Assembly: GCF_010548275.1 (NCBI RefSeq)
Contig: NZ_JAAGLT010000005.1
Location: 331,555-395,554 of the forward strand
Source of the DNA: Streptomyces sp. SID12488
GTDB lineage: Bacteria > Actinomycetota > Actinomycetes > Streptomycetales > Streptomycetaceae
Direction: 5' to 3'
DNA length: 64,000 nucleotides
Part shown: one piece after another, positions 58,318-64,000 of the stretch
Numbering within the stretch: position 1 is the first letter of the stretch
Layout: each line of letters starts with the position of its first letter
The notes under the pieces: generated by a model
Databases searched by the model: none
What the model saw: only the letters and a program-made list of their open reading frames with translations
Told to the model about the DNA's origin: nothing
Made by a program: the position numbers and the translations under genes

Positions 58318-59469
58318 TCAGAAGGCCGATACGCCCGTCAGCGCACGGCCGATCAGCAGTTTCTGGATCTGGCTCGTGCCCTCGTAGAGAGTCATCACGC
58401 GAGCGTCGCGCAGGAGTTTGCCCACCGGGTACTCGTCGATGTAGCCGTAGCCGCCGAAGACCTGAAGGGCGTTGTTCGCGGCGCGGACGGCGGCTTCGGA
58501 GGCGAAGAGCTTCGCCTTGGAGGACTCGGTGGCGAAGGGCAGGCCGCGGTCGATCAGGTCGGCGACGCGCCAGGTCAGCAGCCGGGCCGCGTCGACGTCC
58601 ACGGCAATGTCGCTGAGCAGCTCCTGCACCAGCTGGTGCCGCGCGATCGGCCCGCCGAACTGCTCACGCTCGCCCGCGTACCGGACGGCCGCGTCCAGGG
58701 CGGCCTGGGCTATCCCGACGCACCCGGCGGCGACCGACATCCGCCCCTTCGCGAGCGCCGACATGGCCACGGAGAAGCCCTTGCCCTCGGGACCCAGCAT
58801 CGCCGAGGCGGGCACGCGCACGTCCTCGAAGACCAGTTCGGCGGTGGCCTGACCCCGCAGGCCGAGCTTGCCGTGGAGGGTGCGGCGGGTCAGTCCGGGG
58901 CTGTCGGTCGGCACAAGGAAGGCGGAGACGCCCTTGTGGCCGGGGGCATCGGTGGAACGGGCGAAGAGCAGGACCACGTCGGCCCAGGTGCCGTTGGTGA
59001 TGAACATCTTGGTGCCGTTGACCACATAGTGGTCGCCTTCACGCACCGCCCGCGTGGAGAGGTTGCCCGCGTCGGACCCGGTGCCCGGCTCGGTCAGGCC
59101 GAAGCAGCCGACGTACGCGCCGGAGGTGAGCCCGGGCAGCCAGCGGCGTTTCTGCTCCTCGGTCCCCCAGTGCGCGACGGTCTTGGCGACCAGCCCCAGG
59201 GACACGGAGACGATTCCGCGCACGGAGGAGTCCCCACGGCCGAGCTCCTCGGTGACCAGGCAGTAGGTGAGGTGGTCGCCGCCCGAGCCGCCGTACTCCT
59301 CGTCGACGGTCAGCCCCAGGAAGCCGACGTCGCCCAGCTTCTTCACGATCGACCGGTCGACGTCCTCGGCACGGTCCCAGGCGATGACGTTCGGGGTGAT
59401 CTCGCGCTCGACGAAGTCCCGGGCGAGCCGCTGGACGGCGGTCTGCTCCTCACTCAGTTCCAGGTTCAT
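58318..59469 (-). CDS. Acyl-CoA dehydrogenase
   Basis: 383-residue flavoprotein of the short/medium-chain type. Signatures are CFGLTEPGTGSDAGN, YVVNGTKMFITNGTWADVVLLFA, AGEREQFGGPI, QVFGGYGYIDEYPVGKLLRDARVMTLYEGTSQIQ, and the catalytic Glu in YEGTSQ. It catalyses the first step of beta-oxidation or of amino-acid breakdown (isovaleryl or butyryl type). It is divergent from the TetR gene at 59570, and the shared gap holds a 19-bp operator-like palindrome. Confidence 0.94.
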   Translation of the reverse strand: MNLELSEEQTAVQRLARDFVEREITPNVIAWDRAEDVDRSIVKKLGDVGFLGLTVDEEYGGSGGDHLTYCLVTEELGRGDSSVRGIVSVSLGLVAKTVAHWGTEEQKRRWLPGLTSGAYVGCFGLTEPGTGSDAGNLSTRAVREGDHYVVNGTKMFITNGTWADVVLLFARSTDAPGHKGVSAFLVPTDSPGLTRRTLHGKLGLRGQATAELVFEDVRVPASAMLGPEGKGFSVAMSALAKGRMSVAAGCVGIAQAALDAAVRYAGEREQFGGPIARHQLVQELLSDIAVDVDAARLLTWRVADLIDRGLPFATESSKAKLFASEAAVRAANNALQVFGGYGYIDEYPVGKLLRDARVMTLYEGTSQIQKLLIGRALTGVSAF

Positions 59470-59524
59470 GACGAGCCCCCCACGGATCCCACTGACACAT
59501 CCACGGACATGTCCCCGGACGCTT

Positions 59525-59543
59525 AAATTAGCAGTGCTAGTTT
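59525..59543. promoter_or_regulatory. Operator-like palindrome between acyl-CoA dehydrogenase and TetR genes
   Basis: AAATTAGCA-G-TGCTAGTTT, with eight of nine pairs matching, in the 100-bp divergent gap. It is probably bound by the adjacent TetR to control both genes. Confidence 0.65.
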
Positions 59544-59569
59544 ATTGGTGCAGCCCTACTATGTGCGCC

Positions 59570-60238
59570 ATGGCCCGACCGCGCAAGCCCCTCCTCAGCA
59601 CCGACCTGATCGTCGACACGGCACGGGCGCTGGTGGACGCGGAAGGGCTGGCCGCCCTGTCGACACGTCGGCTCGCGGCCGAGCTGGGGGTCAGCGGGCC
59701 GTCGCTCTACAACCACTTCCGGACGAAGGACCTGATCCTGGAGGCGGTCGCGGACTCGGTGAGCGTGCTGGTCGACCTGTCGATGTTCGAGAGGGGCGAG
59801 GGAGGCGAGGGGGGCGAGCGGGCCCGCGACTGGCGTACCGCGCTGCACGACTGGGCCGTCTCCTACCGGGCCGCGCTGCGCGACCACCCGAACATCGTTC
59901 CGGTCCTCGCCCGTGGCCCCGGCCGCCGCCCCGCGGGCCTGCGCCTCGCCGACGCCGTCTACGGCGGCATGGTCGACGCGGGCTGGCCGCCCGCCCAGGC
60001 CACCTCGATCGGCGCGCTGATGCGGTACTTCATCATGGGCTCCGCGCTCGGCTCCTTCGCCGGCGGCTTCGTGGACGACGAGAGCGCGTACGACCCGGCC
60101 GCCTATCCCCACCTCGGGCAGGCCCACCTCCTCGCCGAGCAACAGGAGAAGATCGACGAGCGGGCCTTCGAGACCGGCCTGACCGCGCTGCTGGACGGGC
60201 TGGCCCAGCAGTACGAGCAACTGAAGCGACCTGCGTAG
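59570..60238 (+). CDS. TetR/AcrR-family transcriptional regulator
   Basis: 222-residue repressor. The helix-turn-helix is ARALVDAEGLAALSTRRLAAELGVSGPSLYNHFRTKDLIL, and the C-terminal TetR_C_1-like domain holds WAVSYRAALRDHPNIVPVLARGPG. An inserted stretch EGGEGGE lies near residue 85. ATG 59570 has no Shine-Dalgarno sequence and ATG 59561 is nearly as close to the promoter, so translation may be leaderless. It is likely the regulator of the divergent acyl-CoA dehydrogenase gene. Confidence 0.88.
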   Translation: MARPRKPLLSTDLIVDTARALVDAEGLAALSTRRLAAELGVSGPSLYNHFRTKDLILEAVADSVSVLVDLSMFERGEGGEGGERARDWRTALHDWAVSYRAALRDHPNIVPVLARGPGRRPAGLRLADAVYGGMVDAGWPPAQATSIGALMRYFIMGSALGSFAGGFVDDESAYDPAAYPHLGQAHLLAEQQEKIDERAFETGLTALLDGLAQQYEQLKRPA

Positions 60239-60248
60239 ACAGCTCGCC

Positions 60249-60280
60249 GCGCGCACTTCGGTGGGCGCCGAAGTGTGCGC
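60249..60280. promoter_or_regulatory. Operator-like palindrome before the ArsR gene
   Basis: Inverted repeat of 13 bp arms (60249-60261 with 60268-60280, 12 of 13 matching; inner CACTTCGG/CCGAAGTG perfect) with a 6-base spacer, 17 bp before the ArsR start. Confidence 0.62.
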
Positions 60281-60296
60281 ACCCCATGCTGGATCC

Positions 60297-61031
60297 ATGA
60301 CCACCACGAGGGATGCGGGGAGTACGAGGAAGCCTGGCCGCGCGTCCGGTCTCGCGGCGCTGGCCGGGCTGATGGCGGACGAGACGCGGGCCGGATTTCT
60401 GCTGGCGCTGCTGGACGGGCGGGCGTGGACCGCCGGAGAACTGGCGCGCGATGCCGGGGTCGCCGCGTCGACCGCCAGCGAGCACCTGGGCAAACTCGTG
60501 GCCGGCGGGCTGCTCACCGAGGAGCGCCAGGGACGGCACCGCTACGTTCGGCTGGCCGACTCCGGCGTGGCCCAGCTCGTCGAGGAGCTGGCCGCCCACG
60601 TCGGCCCCTCCGCAGTCCAACACCCGCGCACGCTGCGGGAGTTCGGCACCGGGTCCGCGATGGCACGCGGCCGTACCTGCTACGACCACCTCGCCGGACG
60701 GCTCGGCATCGCCCTCACCGACGCCCTGACCGGGCGGGGGCTGCTCAGCCAGAACACCGGGTTCGCGCTCACGGACGCCGGGCTGCGCTGGTTCGCCACT
60801 GTGGGTATCGGCCTCGACCGCACCGGTCGCCGCCCTCTCGCCCGCGCCTGCCTCGACTGGACCGAACGCCGCCCCCACCTCGCGGGCACCGCGGGCGCGG
60901 CCCTGTGCCGGCACGCCCTGGACGCCCGCTGGTGTGTACGCATCGGCTCGGAACGGGCGGTCAGGGTGACCCCCGAGGGGGAACACCATTTCGAGCAGCT
61001 CCTGGGCATCAAGGCGTCGGACTTGCGCTGA
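60297..61031 (+). CDS. ArsR-family winged-helix regulator
   Basis: 244-residue DNA-binding protein. An ArsR-type winged helix comes first (LAALAGLMADETRAGFLLALLDGRAWTAGELARDAGVAASTASEHLGKLVAGGLL and RQGRHRYVRL wing). An extended C-terminal domain follows with conserved CYDHLAGRLG and CRHALDARWCVR. No CxC metal motif of classic ArsR is visible, so the signal may not be a metal. The perfect palindrome upstream suggests self-control. Confidence 0.86.
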   Translation: MTTTRDAGSTRKPGRASGLAALAGLMADETRAGFLLALLDGRAWTAGELARDAGVAASTASEHLGKLVAGGLLTEERQGRHRYVRLADSGVAQLVEELAAHVGPSAVQHPRTLREFGTGSAMARGRTCYDHLAGRLGIALTDALTGRGLLSQNTGFALTDAGLRWFATVGIGLDRTGRRPLARACLDWTERRPHLAGTAGAALCRHALDARWCVRIGSERAVRVTPEGEHHFEQLLGIKASDLR

Positions 61032-61213
61032 GCGGCCGTACAGTCGCGCTTCGACGATCCGCAGTGCGGAGGCCGTGCACTCGCCGGGTTCGTGACGCTG
61101 GGGGCGATCTGTCACGCACAGCGGAGGGATTGCCGACCCGGTCGCCCTGGGGGATCGCGATCTCGAGGGTGCTGAGGTTCAGCGTCTACATGGTCGTCGT
61201 CAACTACCCGATA
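61032..61213. other. Region 3' of tnpB
   Basis: 182 bp with no gene. On the tnpB (minus) strand it lies directly beyond the stop codon, so the element's right end and guide segment should fall here. I cannot place the exact border. Confidence 0.35.
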
Positions 61214-62458
61214 TTAAAGTGCCGGGCTTGCACAACGGGCATCACTGGCGGTGATGCGTCGTTTGCGTCCAGCCCCGCCCCGGCCGTCCGGCTTCGGGGA
61301 TGGGGCTGGGGCCGTTGACTGGGCCCCGCGTCGCCACAACTCCCACGCGCGTGCGCGGATGTTGCGGGAGCCGTTGCGGTCTGCATGATCAACGAATCCG
61401 CAGTTCCGGCACACGAACCAAGCCTGTGAGACCCGGTTCGCCTTGTCGATGTGGCCGCATTCGGCGCAGGTGCGGGAGGTGTACGCCGAATCGACGTACA
61501 CCACCGGCACACCCGCCCGGCGGGCCTTGTACGCGATGAAGCTTCCCAGTTGGTGAAAGGACCAGCTGGAGTGGGTGGCCCGTTGGGGCTTGCGAAGCCG
61601 TACCCGCTCGCGGATACCCGTGAGGTCTTCTAGGGCGATTCCGCGACCGGTGCGTTCCGCCTCGGCCACCACATGCTTCGAGATCTTGTGGTTGATGTCC
61701 TTCGCCCGCCGCGACTCCTTGCGTCTGCGCTTCTTAAGACGGCGTTTGGCGGACGCGGTGTTCTTCTTCTGCAGCTTGGTGCGCAGTTTCCGTTCCCGGG
61801 CCCGGATGCGGTTGAGGTCGCGTCCGGCCATGATCTCGCCGTCGGAGGTGGTAGCGATGTTCACGATGCCCAGATCGATCCCGAGGAAGTCGGACGGAAC
61901 CTGGTCGAGCGGAGCTTCAGGGACCTCGCAAGTGGCGTTCAGGAACCACATGCCTTCCCGGCACAACAGATCCGATTCACCCTTGCGGTACAGGGTCAGC
62001 GTGGCCAGTTGCTCGGGCGAGGCAGTGAACACCACGTCCTTCACCCGCCCGGCAACCGTCCAGATGGACACCCGACGCTCGCTGATCTGCCAGGACAACA
62101 TCCGGTCGTCGTACGGCTGCGCCCCCTCCGGACGGAAGGTGACCGGCTTCTCGCTGGCGCTGCGATACCGCTTCGAGCCGGGCCTCCCCAGATTCCCGGC
62201 CTTCAGATTCGCCCGCAGCGTCGCGTACGCGTCGCAGGTCTTCTTGATCACATGCTGAGCGGCCTGCGCCCCCAGCCCCCACCGCGCCTTCACTTCACCG
62301 TAGGTGTGCTCCCGCAGCGCGAAGTTCCTCTTCACATCCTTTTCGAACGCCACCTCACTCGCCCAGGTGGCAGCCTCGTTGCAGGCACGCAGAGTCGCCT
62401 GAAGTGCCGACGCCTGCACGGGCGTCGGCAGCAGCTTCACCTGCACCACCAGCTTCAC
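61214..62458 (-). CDS. tnpB: TnpB, RNA-guided nuclease of an IS200/IS605-family (IS1341-type) element
   Basis: 414-residue protein with the OrfB/TnpB layout. An N-terminal helix-turn-helix/WED part (LLPTPVQASALQATLRACNEAATWAS) comes first. The RuvC acidic residues are in GIDLGIVNIATT (Asp), IALEDLTGI (Glu) and DHADRNGSRNI (Asp), with a zinc finger TCAECGHIDK...CRNCG between the last two. All three catalytic residues are present, so the nuclease may be active. There is no tnpA nearby. A hairpin CATCAC-TGGCG-GTGATG (61240-61256) within the 3' end could belong to the guide RNA scaffold. Base composition is lower in G+C than the neighbours. Confidence 0.93.
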   Translation of the reverse strand: MKLVVQVKLLPTPVQASALQATLRACNEAATWASEVAFEKDVKRNFALREHTYGEVKARWGLGAQAAQHVIKKTCDAYATLRANLKAGNLGRPGSKRYRSASEKPVTFRPEGAQPYDDRMLSWQISERRVSIWTVAGRVKDVVFTASPEQLATLTLYRKGESDLLCREGMWFLNATCEVPEAPLDQVPSDFLGIDLGIVNIATTSDGEIMAGRDLNRIRARERKLRTKLQKKNTASAKRRLKKRRRKESRRAKDINHKISKHVVAEAERTGRGIALEDLTGIRERVRLRKPQRATHSSWSFHQLGSFIAYKARRAGVPVVYVDSAYTSRTCAECGHIDKANRVSQAWFVCRNCGFVDHADRNGSRNIRARAWELWRRGAQSTAPAPSPKPDGRGGAGRKRRITASDARCASPAL

Positions 62459-62499
62459 AGCCACGACGCTATCCGCCCACCCCAGCCCCCGCATTCGAA

Positions 62500-62587
62500 C
62501 AGCGCAGATTTACCTGAAGTCGTGCTGAACCGGGGCGAGCAGCAGCCAGAGCGACCCAACGGGTTGAAATTGCCTGGATCTGCGCTG
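62500..62587. repeat. 10-bp inverted repeat around a 68-bp segment, near the tnpB 5' side
   Basis: CAGCGCAGAT (62500-62509) and ATCTGCGCTG (62578-62587) are perfect complements. They lie upstream of tnpB, where the left end of the element is expected. Confidence 0.4.
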
Positions 62588-62655
62588 CAAAAGTGAGCGG
62601 CGGCGCCCCCACGCAAACAACCCCGGCATGTCCGCACCCCCCGGACAGACTCAAA

Positions 62656-63015
62656 TCACCTCCACCGGCGCTGCAAGAGCGATCTGCGGCGCTCGGGTGC
62701 GGCCTCCGCCTCCGCCTCCGAGCGGATCACCGTCCCCGCCGCCAGCAACAGCAGCGCGCCGAGCATCACGAACGGCGCCGCCACGCCCGTGACCCCGGCG
62801 ACCAGACCGGCCGTGGCGGGCGGCGGGCTGTGTCTCGCGGGGGTGGCGGTGTCGCGGTTCCGGGCCCGGACGCGGGCTGGGGTAGGGGCAGGGGTGACGG
62901 GGTCCGTGGCCGCTGAGGAGGGTGCCCCGCAGCGGCCACGGCCCGAGAAGACCGGTGGGTCGGCGTGAACGGGCCCGTCCTCGTACCGCCTGCGCGGCGG
63001 GAAGGGCCGGTTCAT
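62656..63015 (-). CDS. Small membrane protein of the sortase operon
   Basis: 119-residue protein. The first 65 residues are Pro/Arg/Thr-rich, followed by one helix (GVTGVAAPFVMLGALLLLAAGTVI) and a basic C-terminal tail (PERRRSLLQRRWR). ATG overlaps the sortase stop by 4 bp (ATGA), so it is co-translated. I do not recognise a family. Its role may be linked to sortase or the wall. Confidence 0.72.
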   Translation of the reverse strand: MNRPFPPRRRYEDGPVHADPPVFSGRGRCGAPSSAATDPVTPAPTPARVRARNRDTATPARHSPPPATAGLVAGVTGVAAPFVMLGALLLLAAGTVIRSEAEAEAAPERRRSLLQRRWR

Positions 63016-63959
63016 CGCGTCGCCGTCAGGTGCGCGTACACGACGATGTTGCCCGTGTAGCCGGTCCGGCGGTCGTAGTCGCCGCCGCAGGTGATGAGCC
63101 GCAACTCGGGGCGGGCGCGGGCACCGTACACCTCCCGGCTGGGGAAGCCCGCCTTGTCGTACGTCTTCACGGCGTAGACGGTGTAGACGGCCGTATGCCC
63201 GTCCGCGCGCCGGAGTTCCACCCGCCGCCCCGGCGTGACTTCGTCGAGGCCGACGAACACGGCGGGCCCGGCACGGGTGTCGCGGTGCCCTACGACGATC
63301 ACCGTGCCGTTCTCCCCGGGGGACGGCCCGTCCGCGTACCAGCCGACCAGGTTGGAGTCGTCGTCCGGGGGCGCGGTGAGCTGCCCGTGGCGGTCGAGGC
63401 GCAGATCCACGACCGGCGCCTCGACATCGAGGTAGGGAAGGGTGAGCCTGCTGGGGCGGGAGCGCGGGAGGAGAGCGGGCTCCCGTGGCCTGACCGGCAC
63501 GCTCCGGTGGGCGGACGGTGGGGTCGGTCCGGCAGATCCTGACCGCCCCTCCGCGGGCCCGGCCGTCCGGGGTGATGCTGCCGGAAGTGCCGGCCTGGCG
63601 GACTCAGGCCGCCCCTTCGCAGGCCCGGCGGCCTGAGGCGGTACGGCGGGTGGTGCGGGCTTGTCAGACTCCGGCCGTCCCTCTTCGGGCCCGGCCGCCG
63701 GTGTTGGTGCGGCCGGTGCCGGTTTCCGCTCCTGCGGCGCCCTCTCCGCCGCTGCGTTCCCGCCGCGCTCCGCGGGTGGTGCGACCGGCGTGCCGTCGGT
63801 GGCGGTGACGGGTGCGGGGGTTGGCTCGTCGACCCGGGCCCACCAGACGCCGCCCACCGCCAGGGTCACGGTCAGGACGACCGTGCGGGTCAGGCGGTAG
63901 GCGCGCGTCCGGCGCCACGGCCGGGGCCGGCGGGCGCGGTCAGGCAGCGCCGTCGGCAC
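63012..63959 (-). CDS. Class F sortase
   Basis: 315-residue membrane-anchored transpeptidase. It has an N-terminal helix (RTVVLTVTLAVGGVWWARV), then about 110 residues of Pro/Ala/Gly-rich linker with repeats of GPAEGRPES. The catalytic domain holds the His of VVGHRDT, the Cys of LITCGGDYD and the Arg of DRRTGYTGN. It opens VEAPVVDLRLDRHGQL, as class F enzymes do. It probably links surface proteins to the wall. GTG at 63959 overlaps the end of an upstream gene that continues outside the window. Confidence 0.88.
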   Translation of the reverse strand: MPTALPDRARRPRPWRRTRAYRLTRTVVLTVTLAVGGVWWARVDEPTPAPVTATDGTPVAPPAERGGNAAAERAPQERKPAPAAPTPAAGPEEGRPESDKPAPPAVPPQAAGPAKGRPESARPALPAASPRTAGPAEGRSGSAGPTPPSAHRSVPVRPREPALLPRSRPSRLTLPYLDVEAPVVDLRLDRHGQLTAPPDDDSNLVGWYADGPSPGENGTVIVVGHRDTRAGPAVFVGLDEVTPGRRVELRRADGHTAVYTVYAVKTYDKAGFPSREVYGARARPELRLITCGGDYDRRTGYTGNIVVYAHLTATR

Positions 63960-64000
63960 GTCGGCGCGTCCGGAAGTAGACCACTCCCCCGACCACGATC
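63940..64000 (-). CDS. C-terminal end of a membrane-anchored protein (partial)
   Basis: Only the last 19 codons are visible. They encode IVVGGVVYFRTRRRADGAA and then TGA at 63942-63940, overlapping the sortase start by 20 bp. A hydrophobic helix plus a basic tail is what a sortase substrate or tail-anchored wall protein ends with. The sorting motif would lie outside the window, so this is an inference. Confidence 0.6.
   Translation of the reverse strand, partial: IVVGGVVYFRTRRRADGAA

Overview
This window is high-G+C actinobacterial chromosome and almost certainly a Streptomyces. The evidence is a mycothiol ligase (mshC), chaplins of the ChpC and ChpH type, an actinobacterial-type SoxR, F420-type LLM oxidoreductases, many GTG starts, strong third-position G/C bias and dense 1-4 bp gene overlaps. 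From memory, the order mshC ... corA ... chpC-chpH ... gntR-gntK-gntP ... soxR follows the S. coelicolor core region around SCO1663-SCO1697, so this is mostly conserved core and not a foreign island. The only recognisable mobile element is a lone tnpB near the right edge.

Left part (1-6.5 kb): a nucleoside uptake and salvage operon. It has a BMP/NupA-type ABC ATPase (cut by the window edge), two permeases, a nucleoside phosphorylase and a nucleoside/SAH-type amidohydrolase deaminase, followed by a FadR-type GntR regulator with a palindromic site at its promoter. 6.7-15.9 kb: a PAC2 protein, a Tat-exported beta-propeller protein, mshC with its conserved block (SCO1664-like, DUF3090, histidine phosphatase), a CorA transporter, a ferritin-like protein and an LLM oxidoreductase. 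16-20.6 kb: an aldo/keto reductase coupled to a large RecD2-like protein whose ATPase motifs are degenerate, then two small conserved Streptomyces genes.

20.7-22.4 kb: a cell-wall-anchored long chaplin with very enlarged low-complexity linkers, and ChpH. 22.6-30.4 kb: an M20 peptidase, tRNA-Leu(GAG), and the most interesting locus. This is a 1291-residue adenylation-thiolation-membrane protein with the architecture of epsilon-poly-L-lysine synthetase, overlapping a gene for an M1 zinc metallopeptidase. 30.4-33.2 kb: the gluconate regulon (gntR, gntK, gntP). 33.5-41.6 kb: a molybdopterin oxidoreductase/cytochrome b pair, an APC transporter, a TPR-like protein, a DMT transporter, NUDIX, two DUF202 proteins, an MDR oxidoreductase and a His-rich metal-binding protein.

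41.7-47.3 kb: two acyl-CoA operons (phosphotransferase plus acyl-CoA dehydrogenase; SDR plus acyl-CoA ligase plus TetR) that carry matching TetR-like operators and so look like one regulon. 47.5-54.9 kb: a NamZ-type muramidase, an alpha/beta hydrolase, a penicillin-acylase-family enzyme, a zinc-ribbon protein and a beta-keto-acid cleavage enzyme. 55-64 kb: a DraRnl-type RNA ligase convergent with soxR, a MaoC hydratase, two TetR regulators, an acyl-CoA dehydrogenase, an ArsR regulator, tnpB, and a class F sortase operon that runs off the window. Two families of long intergenic repeats occur twice each.
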